Positions 48,499-60,869 are shown, counted from the first letter of the stretch. The stretch: 64,000 nucleotides of DNA from Salvelinus alpinus (GCF_045679555.1 NC_092122.1:14251506-14315505), one strand, 5' to 3'. The notes: generated from the sequence alone by a model not told the origin. A program made the numbers and translations.

Positions 48499-49102
48499 AG
48501 CATGTCAAAGTAATAGAAGTGAAATGATTTTACTCCTACTGTTCATAGTGATTGAGTTATTTTCTTTTCCTCTCCTCCTGGATGACTCACTCTCCCCCAC
48601 GCCACGCCAGAGGGGGGACACAAAGACACAGACATAAGCTTCTTCTGATCAGCACACCGCCAGGTGGAAATGACTAACACCTCTTGATGCATGTTGTTTA
48701 TGTGTCTGCACACCCTGCCGGAACCATGATAATGATCAATGAACTGTTACTCTGTGATGAGGGAATGATGTCATTATATCAATATGAATTGATAGAGCAC
48801 CGGTGGAGTGGTTGTTCTTGTCAATATGCTTAAATTGAGATGTTGAAAGGATTCTTCTAAGGTTGTCTGGTAACGGCAAACCTAAATCCTCATTATAGCA
48901 TAACCATAGGCAAAATGTACTTCTCTCAAAACATCACCACTTTTCTGGAGCGGTGATGCACGTAAGAACTCATGGCGAGAAAGATGAGAATTTTCAAATT
49001 ATACTGGAACATTTGAGTTGTTAAAGAATCGTGTTGAACCCCATCCATTCAGGACTGACGAGGTGATTTTGTGGTTCTCACTCTGAGGTGAAGAAATTAC
49101 GA
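48499..49102 (+). repeat. Local duplication, copy 2
   Basis: 48573-49102 corresponds to copy 1 (46081-46500) with about 155 bp of extra sequence at 48612-48766. The adjoining block 48499-48560 (TTCATAGTGATT, AAATGATTTTACTC) is repeated again at 54314-54380, just beyond the chromovirus. The three segments point to nested local duplication before the retroelement inserted. Confidence 0.85.
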
Positions 49103-49158
49103 CTTGGCTTGCCCCTCTGTCTTCTGAATTTAAACTAGAGCCCTTTTGATAATGCATA

Positions 49159-49585
49159 TGTAACGTCAGGTGAATGATGGGTGCAGAGTCAGGCGCAGAG
49201 AGAGCAAAAGTATTCCAGGGAAAAAACGCTTTAATTCCACAGCATGAAAACAGGAACAGGTACAAACGGGTGGTGCCAAAACACAGGCGTAAAACAACCC
49301 ACAGTCCACTGTTTAAAATAAAGCTGAATAGCGAAAATCCCACAATCAAAGAATCACTCACGACGTCCAACATGGATACACAAAATAAGCCCGCACAAAC
49401 ACTAGCGGGCGAAACTAACCTAAATAGTACACCTCCCAAAACCCCAACAAGAAACAGGTGAAAACAATTAGACAGACATAAACGAAAAGGAAAAAGGGAT
49501 CGGTGGCAGCTAGTAGACCGGCGACGACGACCGCCGAGTGCCACCCGAACGGGAAGGGGAGTCACCTTCGGTAATATTCGTGACA
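49159..49585 (-). repeat. 3' LTR of the chromovirus
   Basis: 427 bp; it ends with the same TG...CA as its partner. On the - strand it contains GAATTAAAG, a possible polyadenylation signal variant. The gag-pol stop lies inside it at 49510-49512. Confidence 0.96.
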
Positions 49586-52500
49586 GTACCCCCCTCCTGA
49601 CGCGCGGCCCCCGCAGCGCGCCGACGCCGGCCTCGGGGACGACCCCGGGGGCGAGGCGCAGGGCGATCCGGATGGAGGCGATGGAATTCCCTTAGTAGAT
49701 TTGGATCCAATATATCCCCCACCGGGACCCAGCACCTCTCCTCCGGCCCGTACCCCTCCCAGTCCACGAGGTACTGCAGGCCCCTCACCCGGCGTCTGGA
49801 ATCCAGTATGGACTTTATCGTGTACGCCGGGGTCCCCTCTATATCCAGAGGGGGCGGAGGGACCTCCGGAACCTCACCTTCCTGCATGGGACCAGCTACC
49901 ACCGGCCTGAGGAGAGACACATGAAACGAGGGGTTAATACGATAATACGAAGGAAGTAACAATCGATAACACACCTCGTTTATTCTCCTCAGGACTTTAA
50001 ATGGCCCTACACACTGCGGACCCAGCTTCCGGCAGGGCAGGCGGAGGGGCAGGTTTCGGGTCGAGAGCCAGACCCTGTCCCCCGGTGCAAACACGGGGGC
50101 CTCACTGCGGTGACGGTCAGCGCTCTTCTTCTGCCGTCCACTCGCCTGACGCAAAGACTCCTGGACGGCTCTCCAGGTCTCCTTAGAGCGCTGCACCCAC
50201 TCCTCCACCGCAGGAGCTTCGGTCTGGCTCTGATGCCATGGTGCCAGAACCGGCTGGTACCCCAACACACACTCAAATGGTGACATGTTGGTAGAGGAGT
50301 GGCTTAGTGAGTTCTGGGCGATCTCTGCCCAGGGGATGTATCTTGACCACTCCCCTGGCCGGTCCTGGCAATACGACCGCAGAAACCTACCCACCTCCTG
50401 GTTCACTCTCTCCACCTGCCCATTACTCTCCGGGTGATACCCCGAGGTCAGGCTGACCGAGACCCCCAGATGTTCCATAAACGCCTTCCATACTCTGGAC
50501 GTGAACTGGGGACCCCGATCAGAAACGATATCCTCGGGCACCCCGTAGTGCCGGAAGACATGGGTAAATAGTGCCTCCGCAGTCTGCAGGGCCGTAGGGA
50601 GACCGGGCAACGGGATAAGCCGGCAGGACTTAGAGAACCGATCCACAACGACCAGGATAGTGGTGTTCCCCTGAGACAAGGGAAGATCAGTAAGAAAATC
50701 CACCGATAGATGGGACCACGGCCGTTGTGGAACGGGGAGGGGTTGTAATTTCCCTCGTGGCAAATGTCTAGGAGCCTTACTCTGGGCGCACACCGAACAG
50801 GAGGAGACATAGAATCGCACGTCTCTCACCAAGGTAGGCCACCAGTACTTCCCTCTAAGACTTCGCACCGTCCTTGAAATACCCGGGTGACCTGACGAGG
50901 GTAGACTATGAGCCCATCGAATCAATTGATCACGAACAGCGAGCGGCACATACCTACGACCCTCCGGGCACTGTGGAGGCGCAGGTTCCGCCCTTAGTGC
51001 CCGCTCGATGTCCGTGTCCACCTCCCATACTACCGGTGCTACCAGCTTAGCCGCCGGAATGATGGGAGTAGGATCGATGGACCGGTCATCAGTGTCGTAT
51101 AGTCGGGACAGCGCGTCAGCCTTAGTATTGAGGGAACCTGGTCGATACGAAATCGTAAAACGAAATCGGGTAAAGTACATGGCCCACCTTGCCTGACGAG
51201 GATTCAGTCTCCTAGCTGATCGGATATACTCCAGATTCCGGTGGTCGGTCCAGATGAGAAAAGGGTGCTTGGCCCCCTCAAGCCAGTGTCTCCACACCTT
51301 CAGAGCCTTGACCATGGCCAACAACTCCCTATCCCCCACATCATAATTCCGCTCCGCTGGCCCGAGCTTCTTCGAAAAAAAAGCACAGGGGCGGAGCTTC
51401 GGTGGCGTACCCGAGCGCTGGGAGAGCACAGCCCCGACCCCAGCCTCGGATGCGTCCACCTCAACTATGAACGCCAAAGAGGGGTCAGGATGCGCCAACA
51501 CTGGCGCGTCGGTGAACAGCGCCTTCAAACGACAGAAAGCTCTCTCCGCCTCTGCGGACCACTGCAAGCGCACCGGGCCCCCCTTCAGCAGTGAGGTAAT
51601 AGGGGCCGCCACCTGACCAAAACCCCGGATAAACCTCCGGTAGTAATTGGCAAACCCTAAGAACCGCTGCACCTCCTTTACCGTGGTCGGAGTCGGCCAA
51701 TTACGCACGGCTTTTACGCGGTCATCCTCCATTACCATCCCCGAGGTGGAAATGCGATAACCCAGGAAGGAAACGGCTCGTTTGGAAAACTCACATTTCT
51801 CTGCCTTCACGTACAGGTCATGCTCCAGCAGTCGCCCAAGAACCTTGCGCACCAGAGACACATGCTCGGCGCGTGTAGCGGAGTAGATCAAGATGTCGTC
51901 AATATACACCACTACACCCTGTCCGTGCAGGTCTCTGAGAATCTCATCAACGAAGGATTGAAAGATGGCTGGAGCATTCTTCAACCCATACGGCATGACA
52001 AGGTACTCATAATGGCCAGATGTAGTACTAAACGCGGTTTTCCACTCATCTCCCTCCCGAATACGCACCAGATTATATGCGCTCCTGAGGTCCAATTTTG
52101 TGAAGAATCGCGCCCCGTGAAATGATTCCACCGCCGTAGCGATGAGAGGTAGTGGGTAACTAAAACCCACAGTGATGGAATTTAGACCTCGATAATCAAT
52201 ACACGGACGTAAACCACCCTCCTTTTTCTTCACAAAAAAGAAACTCGAGGAGGCGGGTGACATGGAGGGCCGAATGTACCCCTGTCCCAGAGCCTCCGTG
52301 ATGTATGTCTCCATAGCCAACGTCTCCTCCTGGGACAACGGATACACGTGACTCCTGGGAAGTGCAGCGTTTACCTGGAGGTTTATCACGCAATCCCCCT
52401 GTCGATGGGGTGGTAATTGGGTCGCCTTCTTTTTACTGAAGGCGATAGCCAAATCGGCATACTCAGCAGGAATGCGCACGGTGGAAACCTGGTCTGGACT

Positions 52501-53868
52501 CTCCACCGTTGTCGCACCGATGGAAACTCCTAAACACCTGCCTGAACACTCATCAGACCACCCCTGGAGAGCTCCCTGTCTCCACGAAATCGTAGGATTG
52601 TGAATAGCCAGCCAGGGAATCCCTAACACCACCGGGAAAGCAGGGGAATCAATAAGGAACAGACTAATCCGCTCCTTATGATTACCCTGCGTCATCATAT
52701 CCAGAGGTATCGTGGCCTCCCTGACCAGCCCTGACCCTAATGGTCGACTATCTAAGGAGTGCACGGGGAAAGGGGGGTCTACCTTAACGAGCGGAATCCT
52801 CAACCTCTTAGCGAGTCCGCGATCAATAAAATTCCCCGCTGCGCCTGAATCGACTAGCGCCTTATGCTGGAGAGATGGGAAAAACCTTAGAAAATAGATT
52901 AACAAAAACATGTGACCAACAGGAAGCTCTGGGAGAGTGTGGTGCTGACTCACCTGAGGTGACCGAGGAGTGTTCTGCCTGCCCTCTCGAATCCCAGATG
53001 GACTCCTCCAGCACCGACCGGAAGTGTGCCCTCTCCGGCCACAATGGGTGCAGGAGGAGCCTCCTCCTCCGGTCTCCCTAGACGCAGCCCCTCCTAGCTC
53101 CATAGGAATGGGAGCGGGGGGGGCAGGAGGTGGAACTGACAGGACCCTCTCAGAACGTCCGCGAGCAGCCAGCAGATGGTCTAGCCGGATTGACATGTCG
53201 ATCAGCTCATCCAAACTGAGCGTAGTGTCCCGACAAGCCAGCTCTCTGCGGACGTCCTCCCTTAGGCTACACCTGTAGTGGTCTATCAGGGCCCTGTCGT
53301 TCCACCCTGCTCCAGCAGCCAACGTACGGAAATCCAGTGCAAAATCCTGCGCGCTCCTCGTCCCCTGCCGGAGATGGAACAACCTCTCACCCGCCGCTCT
53401 GCCATCCGGGGGATGATCAAACACAGCCCGGAAACGGCGGGTGAACTCCAGGTAGTGACCCCTCGCTGAGTCGGGTCCATTCCATACGGCGTTGGCCCAC
53501 TCCAGGGCCCTACCCGACAGGCAGGAAACGAGGACACTCACACTCTCCTCGTCCGAGGGAGCAGGCCGAATGGTGGCCAGGTAGAGATCAAGTTGGAGCA
53601 GAAATCCCTGGCAACCGGCCGCTGCTCCATCGTACTCCCTCGGAGGCGTGATGCGCAGGACGCTGGCACCGGCTCCCGCTGGAGGAGATGGTAATGTTGC
53701 TGGTGGGAGGGTAGGTGGGGTAGTAGGGAGACCACTCCTCTCCCAACGATCCATCCTCTCCATCATCTGATCCATTGCCGAACCAATGCGATGTAGGATG
53801 GACGTATGATGCAGGACTCTCTCCTCCATCGTGGGGAGAGGGGTGGTCGCTGCTCCTGCTGACTCCAT
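49510..53868 (-). CDS. Chromovirus Gag-Pol polyprotein (1452 aa)
   Basis: This single frame encodes all proteins of the retrotransposon. Gag is residues ~1-300, with a CX2CX4HX4C zinc knuckle at Cys273, Cys276, His281 and Cys286. The aspartic protease has [11 protein letters not shown] (DSG at 340-342). RT shows LDLRSAYN (592-599) and the YIDD active site (655-658). RNase H starts with VEVDASEAG (Asp805). Integrase has an HHCC finger (His987, His994, Cys1024, Cys1027) and a catalytic triad Asp1057, Asp1117, Glu1153 with the DD35E spacing, then a GPF motif near 1288. A chromodomain follows at ~1342-1396 ([15 protein letters not shown]), which in chromoviruses guides integration to modified chromatin. 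All catalytic residues that I can check are intact. The start codon used is the first ATG, 17 nt inside the 5' LTR edge. The C-terminal ~25 codons lie in the 3' LTR. No Gag/Pol frameshift is needed. Confidence 0.96.
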   Translation of the reverse strand: MESAGAATTPLPTMEERVLHHTSILHRIGSAMDQMMERMDRWERSGLPTTPPTLPPATLPSPPAGAGASVLRITPPREYDGAAAGCQGFLLQLDLYLATIRPAPSDEESVSVLVSCLSGRALEWANAVWNGPDSARGHYLEFTRRFRAVFDHPPDGRAAGERLFHLRQGTRSAQDFALDFRTLAAGAGWNDRALIDHYRCSLREDVRRELACRDTTLSLDELIDMSIRLDHLLAARGRSERVLSVPPPAPPAPIPMELGGAASRETGGGGSSCTHCGRRGHTSGRCWRSPSGIREGRQNTPRSPQVSQHHTLPELPVGHMFLLIYFLRFFPSLQHKALVDSGAAGNFIDRGLAKRLRIPLVKVDPPFPVHSLDSRPLGSGLVREATIPLDMMTQGNHKERISLFLIDSPAFPVVLGIPWLAIHNPTISWRQGALQGWSDECSGRCLGVSIGATTVESPDQVSTVRIPAEYADLAIAFSKKKATQLPPHRQGDCVINLQVNAALPRSHVYPLSQEETLAMETYITEALGQGYIRPSMSPASSSFFFVKKKEGGLRPCIDYRGLNSITVGFSYPLPLIATAVESFHGARFFTKLDLRSAYNLVRIREGDEWKTAFSTTSGHYEYLVMPYGLKNAPAIFQSFVDEILRDLHGQGVVVYIDDILIYSATRAEHVSLVRKVLGRLLEHDLYVKAEKCEFSKRAVSFLGYRISTSGMVMEDDRVKAVRNWPTPTTVKEVQRFLGFANYYRRFIRGFGQVAAPITSLLKGGPVRLQWSAEAERAFCRLKALFTDAPVLAHPDPSLAFIVEVDASEAGVGAVLSQRSGTPPKLRPCAFFSKKLGPAERNYDVGDRELLAMVKALKVWRHWLEGAKHPFLIWTDHRNLEYIRSARRLNPRQARWAMYFTRFRFTISYRPGSLNTKADALSRLYDTDDRSIDPTPIIPAAKLVAPVVWEVDTDIERALRAEPAPPQCPEGRRYVPLAVRDQLIRWAHSLPSSGHPGISRTVRSLRGKYWWPTLVRDVRFYVSSCSVCAQSKAPRHLPRGKLQPLPVPQRPWSHLSVDFLTDLPLSQGNTTILVVVDRFSKSCRLIPLPGLPTALQTAEALFTHVFRHYGVPEDIVSDRGPQFTSRVWKAFMEHLGVSVSLTSGYHPESNGQVERVNQEVGRFLRSYCQDRPGEWSRYIPWAEIAQNSLSHSSTNMSPFECVLGYQPVLAPWHQSQTEAPAVEEWVQRSKETWRAVQESLRQASGRQKKSADRHRSEAPVFAPGDRVWLSTRNLPLRLPCRKLGPQCVGPFKVLRRINEVCYRLLLPSYYRINPSFHVSLLRPVVAGPMQEGEVPEVPPPPLDIEGTPAYTIKSILDSRRRVRGLQYLVDWEGYGPEERCWVPVGDILDPNLLREFHRLHPDRPAPRPRGRPRGRRRRAAGAARQEGGTVTNITEGDSPSRSGGTRRSSSPVY

Positions 53869-53885
53869 CAGAAGGTGCGGGCTTC

Positions 53886-54312
53886 TGTAACGTCAGGTGA
53901 ATGATGGGTGCAGAGTCAGGCGCAGAGAGAGCAAAAGTATTCCAGGGAAAAAACGCTTTAATTCCACAGCATGAAAACAGGAACAGGTACAAACGGGTGG
54001 TGCCAAAACACAGGCGTAAAACAACCCACAGTCCACTGTTTAAAATAAAGCTGAATAGCGAAAATCCCACAATCAAAGAATCACTCACGACGTCCAACAT
54101 GGATACACAAAATAAGCCCGCACAAACACTAGCGGGCGAAACTAACCTAAATAGTACACCTCCCAAAACCCCAACAAGAAACAGGTGAAAACAATTAGAC
54201 AGACATAAACGAAAAGGAAAAAGGGATCGGTGGCAGCTAGTAGACCGGCGACGACGACCGCCGAGTGCCACCCGAACGGGAAGGGGAGTCACCTTCGGTA
54301 ATATTCGTGACA
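53886..54312 (-). repeat. 5' LTR of the chromovirus
   Basis: 427 bp, with no difference from 49159-49585 found by eye. It carries the element's promoter by position. I do not see a clear TATA box on the - strand; TACTATTTAGG is the closest. Confidence 0.96.
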
Positions 54313-54446
54313 GCATAGCAAAGTAATGGAAATTAAATGATTTTACTCGTGCTTTTCATAGTGATTAGGTTATTTTATTTTCAGCGGTTTATGCCTTTAA
54401 ATCATGTAGTGCACATCATGAGAATCAGTAAATGGGGAAGATGAAG

Positions 54447-55300
<854 letters not shown>

Positions 55301-55301
55301 T

Positions 55302-55469
<168 letters not shown>

Positions 55470-55734
55470 TACAGTATGTCTTAATGTGTGTGTGGAGAGG
55501 CAAGCCAGGGTTTTCCATGCATACAGAAACCCTGCACCCTTCACCCACTCACAAGCACACACACAGACACACACACAGCTCCCAAAGGGGGAATTTTTGG
55601 GAGTGTCCTTGCTTGTCATTGATGGTGTGCCCTGCGGTGGTGGGCTCAGACACAGGAGGGGATGTTATGTGTGCTGAAAGGGTCATCTTACTTTACCGCC
55701 GCCAGAGCAGAGCACGACAGATCCCCCGTCCCTA

Positions 55735-55930
55735 GCATCTCCCCTCGGCTCAACCAATCACAGCCAAGGACTCTGTGATGTAGCGCCCCTCTCACTTGAG
55801 GGATTCCGAAGGAACTGCCGCGTGACGACGGCTCGCTTAAACAGCCCAGTCTCTCCCTTCTTTCTCTTTCTCCACCTCCTCCCTCTCACCCTCTCCCTCA
55901 CTCTCTCTCTCTGTCAGCCCAGCGCTCGGT
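55735..55930 (+). promoter_or_regulatory. Candidate RNA polymerase II promoter
   Basis: The stretch is GC-richer than its surroundings, with several CpGs (CCGCGTGACGACGGCTCG at about 55817). It has a CCAAT box at 55754-55758 in the NF-Y-like context CAACCAATCACAG. A long pyrimidine-rich tract (about 55845-55920) follows, as often seen near TATA-less start sites. It precedes the exon candidate at 55931-56197. This is a prediction from composition and context only. Confidence 0.45.
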
Positions 55931-56197
55931 GCATCCACTGTCGTTTCTAACGGGGGATAATACAGCGCCACCCGTACTGCTCCCTCAACTCTGGCCACAA
56001 AATAAAGGAAGCAGACGGTGACAGCATCAGCATTAGCAACAGGAGACTCCTCTCTGATCTCCTCCTCCTCTCCTTTTGTCTAAGACTCCTCCTCTCTCTG
56101 TCTCTCTCACTCTCCCAGAGACTCCCTCGTTCCCTCCAGATGAGATCTTCTCCACATCCGGACGGACAGATCGGGAGCTGACAGCATGCTGTGCCAG
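55931..56197 (+). CDS. Candidate first exon (5' UTR plus start codon) of an unidentified gene
   Basis: After the promoter-like stretch, an ATG at 56186 reads ATG CTG TGC CAG and is followed at once by the donor GTAAAATGAG at 56198, giving only four codons (M-L-C-Q) before the intron. A short upstream ORF starts at 56140 and ends TGA at 56179-56181, four nucleotides before this ATG, which could dampen or gate translation. I recognise no gene from four residues. The next exon is not visible before the window ends. It could equally be a non-coding first exon or a long non-coding RNA. The 77 bp at 55932-56008 recur at 59741-59817. Confidence 0.35.
56140..56181 (+). promoter_or_regulatory. Upstream ORF in the candidate 5' UTR
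   Basis: ATG at 56140, thirteen sense codons, TGA at 56179-56181, then the candidate main ATG at 56186. Its relevance depends on the exon call. Confidence 0.35.
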
Positions 56198-57740
56198 GTA
56201 AAATGAGACATTCCCTTTCTGGGGTACCGCAAAAGTTATGGGCATGAGTAGCGTGGAGGTGAGGGAGGAGCTGTGTTTGTTTGGGTGAGTGTGATTGCTA
56301 TCTGATTGATATTGAGAAGAGGAGTGGAGGGAGAGGGGCAGGGGAAGTCTACTCTTTGACAACTCCCACCGCTTTGGCGTGGCACCATTTTTGGCGCCCA
56401 TTTCTGTGTGGCTGCACCCCAGCGGGCGAGGTGTTGCCATGGTTATTAGGAGATGGCAGTGTGTGTACAGGTTGAGATGAGGTGATATAAGCAGAGAGGT
56501 GGGTAGCTGGAGGCACGGCTCCGGTTGGGAAACAGAGACCACTGTGTTGATGTCTGGGTGGATGGATGGAGGGATGAGGAGGAGGGAAGGGGGCGGAAGA
56601 CGAGCAGCTGCTTTCATCCTGGGGAAGCTAATCCCTCTCACCATCAGATAAAATGGCCCGGCTGTGGCTCCGTCTTTTCCTCCTCCATCCGTCACGTGAC
56701 GGGTTTATCTTTGGCATGACTTGCTTAGGGAGGAACGGAGCACACTATTGATTTGGAAAAGAGCTATAATGCCATTTGGAATAGGGAGCCAGACGTCGCT
56801 CTCAATCCTTTAACCCCTTAGTTGTGCTGCTTCCTGTTTCTGCACAGGTGTGTGGGATAAACATCATATACATTCAGTATCTTCTTTGCACAGCAGTCTA
56901 TCGCTGTTGATAAGATTGAAAAAACGTTGCGAGCCCTCGAGCTGCGAACATCTGTCATTGTCGTGATTGTTGGAAACCCCCAATAGGATAGCTTCTTAAC
57001 ATCACTCTCAGGTGGTGTCAGGTCCACTACCATGGGGCCTTTGTCACAGTGAACACACGTACTGTGATATCCCCATGCACTGAGCCCAGTCTGAAACATG
57101 TCAAGCATATCCCTAGTTATTGCACTGTTGCTCTCTCTCTCTGACAAACAAGGCATGGGCACAGGTCGCCTGTTTCCCCGCCCGCCCGTTTCCCCGCCCG
57201 TATTACCTCGTATCTCAGGTGGTATGGATAAGCCCGTTGCTATGAGAGTCCACCCGAGAGAGACTACCAAGCGGGTTTGCTCAGCTGTAGCCCTGGGCTC
57301 ATGCAATTGAGCCTCTCAGCCCCAGCCTCCCTCGGTCGCTGTGAATACATTAGCCGGGAGGTGCCCATGTCAAACTGTTGCCAGGTGATAGTAGCGAGAA
57401 GGGAAGCAACTCTCCCTCCTGCCCTCACTCCCCCACCCTCCCACCCACCCACCCTTCCTTCCACCTCTCCCAAATCACAATTACCTCCCCATTTCTCCAG
57501 ACAGCAGCTTGTTGTTTACATACTGTCTGGGAGAGCTTTGCAGACGCTTCGTTTCATAACCACTAACTGAATCAGATAGGGGAAGATGGGGCTGGTCTCT
57601 AGCTGGTGGACGCCATGTGCACTGTGTTATTGTGATGGCTTATTGAAACACAACAGGCAGAGAATAGTTGGGAATACAGGAAACATGGGAATACAGGAAA
57701 CACTGTTGTGGTAGATCTGTGTGACATGGTTTTTCCATCC
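56198..57740 (+). other. Probable first intron or intergenic, no exon seen
   Basis: No coding motif is recognised. The palindrome GTCACGTGAC is at 56691-56700. A C-rich tract lies near 57415-57475. Confidence 0.45.
56691..56700. promoter_or_regulatory. Perfect E-box palindrome GTCACGTGAC
   Basis: The ten-base palindrome matches the CLEAR/USF/TFE-type E-box. It lies ~500 bp after the candidate first exon. A chance match cannot be excluded. Confidence 0.35.
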
Positions 57741-57922
57741 ATTTACATTTATATTTTAGTCATTTAGCAGACACTCTTATCCAGAGTGACTTATAGGAGC
57801 AATTATGGTTAAGTGCCTTGGTCAAGGGCACATTGACAGATTTTTGTTCACCTAGTCTTCTCTGGGATTCGAACCAGCAACCTTTCAGTTACTGGCCCAA
57901 TGATTTGCTACCTGCTGCCCGA
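57741..57922 (-). mobile_element. tRNA-derived SINE (HpaI-like)
   Basis: In complement it reads GGCAGCAGGTAGCAAATCAT, CCAGTAACTGAAAGGTTGCT and GGTTCGAATCCC (B box), then ACCAAGGCACTTAACCATAA and the end ATAAGAGTGTCTGCTAAATG. It is the same family as 36632-36796, full-length or nearly so, with some A-box decay. Confidence 0.9.
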
Positions 57923-59578
57923 ATAAGGCCAACTAGGCCAATAACCCAATAAGGCCTCAAGAAACCCTAACAAGACAATGTCTGTGAGAGCAACAACTTC
58001 CCAACCAGAGAGGGAGGGGCAGATGTTGAGCTCAAATAAATCAAGCATCCCCTCTGTCGCCGGAGGTAGCATCATGTTTTATCATCCTCGTTAAATCTGC
58101 AATAATGAGGAGGACTAGTAGGCTGCTGCCCCGAGCCTGATGTGCAAACAGCCCTAACCTTTTGATTCAGCCCTGGTTATTTTGGATTTGCCTTTTCAAA
58201 ACCCCAGGCTTCTGGGTCATAAAGGGCAGCTGGCAGGATGACTTGGTGTTTGCTCAGAGCTCTTTACTTTAAACAGCTGTTGTTAATGAGAGCCGAGGGT
58301 TGAGGAGGAGAAGGGGGAAGAGGAGGTGAGAGGGAGGAGGGAGGGGGAGGGTGCTGTTGTCATTGCAAAATAGGAGGTTAAAGATAGTCTCTGTATGATT
58401 TGACATTGTGCGGCCGTTTGGCAGCAGGTTGCTCTGAAAGGAAGTGCACCAATCAATGACATGCTCATGAAGTGGCCTGTGTCTCGGCGTTGGCCAATGA
58501 TGAATGCTTCCAAAATCAGGACCTGACGTCCATCTCACCTTTCACTGTCTGCAGCTGATTCGGTTGTCCATGTCAAAGGCAACTCCACAGTAGCCTCAGA
58601 AACACTCACGTCTGCTGGCTAGATGGTACAGATACAGAACTGGCTCCAGGCATAAGCGACATGAGCAGTAAGTCATGGCAAAATGTGTCGAATTGCATGA
58701 AATTACAGAAGCTTTAAACTAAAAACTATTCTCTCCACCCCATGGCAACATTTGTAGAATTGCAGGAAATTCACTTTAAAACATATATTTTTCTCTCAGC
58801 TGTCAAGAGGTGGGGCCACTGTACAGCCGGCCCTGTACAGATATGAGAGTGTCTCAGTGTTTCTGTCTGAGAGGTGGAATGGGCTGTTATTTTCATCTAA
58901 AAAAGCTTTTATAGCCACCTATAAAATCAATGCATTTTAGATTCCTTGTGTGAAGAACCATAGAGCACCTTTTAACACCCAAACCAACGACAAAGACAGA
59001 TGATCACAGAGCAGGTTGTAGTTGGCTAACCATTCTGCATGGGCCAGATACATCACGAGGGCAAGAGGCCCCCAGGGATGTGTAGTGTAGCCGGATAAAT
59101 CATGTTGTGTTCAGGCAGCAAGTCGTCCCAAGGTCAGATTCACAGTGGAGGAGAGTGGGAGAATAGTGATGACATATCTTGTGCAACAGTGTATGTACTG
59201 TATGGGGAACAGAATGCTATACTGTCCAAATGTTGTTTTTTACCTGGTCCAGATCGTGAGTACTATTGGAAACATGCCTTTGATATGTTTTATCATCTTA
59301 TTTCCGAGGCATGAATACAGTTGCATTTCTCACACCTTTAATTCAAACAGACAACGGGGCTCAGTGAGGGCGGTGTGATAGCCCCTGGACAGATCAAAGA
59401 GAACGCTCCTGTCTGTGGTTTTCTCTTCTGAATTCTGCCCCTGTTAGGCTCCTGGGCCAGCTACCCTCTCTGACCTTTCCCCTCTGAGATCCTTTAAACA
59501 AGGCTTCAAACAACAACCATACAATATAATCTCACTGCTAGCACCTGTAACTTTGCCTTAGGGCAAACTCTCATGAAA
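57923..59578. other. Probable intron or intergenic, no gene seen
   Basis: No exon was recognised. 58700-58830 resembles a common dispersed fish repeat (GCAGGAAATTCACTTTAAAA) that I cannot classify. Confidence 0.45.
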
Positions 59579-59580
59579 TA

Positions 59581-60869
59581 CACTACATGACCAAAAGTAT
59601 GTTGACACCTGCGCGTCGAACTTCTCATTCCGAAATCGAGGTCATTAATATGGAGATGGTCCCCCCTTTGCTGCTATAACAGCCTTCATTCTTCTGTGGA
59701 GGCTTTCCGCTAGATGTTGGAACATTTCTGCGGGGACTTTCATCCACTGTCGTTTCTAACGGGGGATAATACAGTGCCACCCGTACTGCGCCCTCAACGC
59801 CGGCCACAAACTAAAGGCGGCTTCCATTCAGCCACAAGAGCATTTCTGAGGTTGGGCAATGATGTTGGGCGATTAGGCCAGATTCGCAGTCAGTTTTACA
59901 ATGAATTCCAAAGGTGTTTGATGGGGTTGAGGTCAGGGCTCTGTGCAGGCCAGTCAACTTCTTCCACACCAATCTCGACAAACCATTTCTGTATGAACCT
60001 TGATTTAAGCACGGGGGCATTGTCCTGCTGAAACAGGAAAGGGCCTTCCTCAAACTTTTGCCACGAAGTTGGAAGCACAGAATCGCCTAAAAGGTTAGGA
60101 TTTCCCTTCACTGGAACTAAGGGGCCTAGCCCAAACCATGACACACAGCCCCAGACAACTATTCCTCCTCCACCAAACTTTACAGTTGAAACTCTGCATT
60201 GGGGCAGGTAGCATTCTCCTGGCATCTGCCAATCTCAGATTCATCTGTCAGACTGCCAGATGCTCAAGCGTGATTCATCACTCCAGAGAAAGCGTTTCCA
60301 CTGCTCCAGAGTCCAATGGCAGTGAGCTTTACACCAGTCCAGCCGTCGCTTGGCATTGCGCATGGTGATCTTAGGCTTGTGTGCGGCTGCTCGGCCATGG
60401 AAACCAATTTCATGAAGCTCCCGACAAACAGTTATTGTGCTGACATTCAAGAGGCAGTTTGGAACTCGGTAGTGAGTGTTGCAACCGAGGACAGATGATT
60501 TCTACGCACAACACGCTTCAGCATGCGGCGGTCCCGTTCTGTGAGCTTGTATGGCCTACCACTTCACGGCTGAGCCGTTGTTGCTCCTAGATGTTTCCAC
60601 TTCACAATAACAGCACTTACAGTTGACCCGGGAAGCTCTAGAAGAGCAGAAATTGATGAACTGACTTATTGGAAAGGTGGCATCCTATGACGGTGCCACG
60701 TTGAAAGTCACTGAGCTCTTCAGTGAGGTCATTCTACTGCCACTGTTTGTCTATGGAGATTGCATGGCTGTGTGCTCAATTTTATACACCTGTCAGCAAT
60801 GGGTGTGGCTGAAATAGCCGAATCCACTAATTTGAAGGGGTGTCCACATTCTTTTGTGCGTATGTAGTG
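59581..60869 (-). mobile_element. Tc1/mariner element with a 77-bp foreign insert
   Basis: The TA-flanked ends are CACTACATGACCAAAAGTAT at the left and, in complement, CACTACATACGCACAAAAGA at the right. The transposase on - has LHEIGFHGRAAAHKPKIT, RRLDWCKAHCHWTLEQWK, RFLWSDESRLSIW (first Asp), [15 protein letters not shown] (second Asp) and [12 protein letters not shown]. The third catalytic residue, Glu, has become Lys. Stops and frameshifts separate the blocks. A 77-bp segment at 59741-59817 interrupts the 3' part and matches 55932-56008. Confidence 0.92.

Larger units (their letters stand above)
49159..54312 (-). mobile_element. Full-length Ty3/Gypsy chromovirus with identical LTRs
   Basis: Two 427-bp LTRs (49159-49585 and 53886-54312) appear identical base for base. 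Each has TG...CA ends, and they flank 4.3 kb of internal DNA. The 5-bp target duplication GCATA is present at 49154-49158 and 54313-54317. Read on the - strand, the 54312-53886 LTR is the 5' LTR, and a polypurine tract (AGGAGGGGGG, complement at about 49589-49598) sits just before the 3' LTR. The internal region is one uninterrupted gag-pol frame. No envelope-like frame is present. Identical LTRs, a perfect target duplication and an open frame indicate a very recent insertion that may still be mobile. Confidence 0.97.

Noticed and set aside
53588..54316. 242-residue open frame starting in the 5' LTR of the chromovirus and running into gag in another frame
   Set aside because: The LTR part is a chance open stretch (an identical copy exists in the 3' LTR) and the rest overlaps gag out of frame; no motif.
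55931..56197. First exon of syt1, the usual pawr neighbour
   Set aside because: From my recollection of the human gene order, syt1 should converge on pawr from the opposite strand, and four residues are too few to identify it.
56033..56695. 220-residue open frame on the - strand across the candidate first exon
   Set aside because: Low-complexity Ser/Pro/Thr composition, no domain motif, and opposite to the promoter and donor signals.
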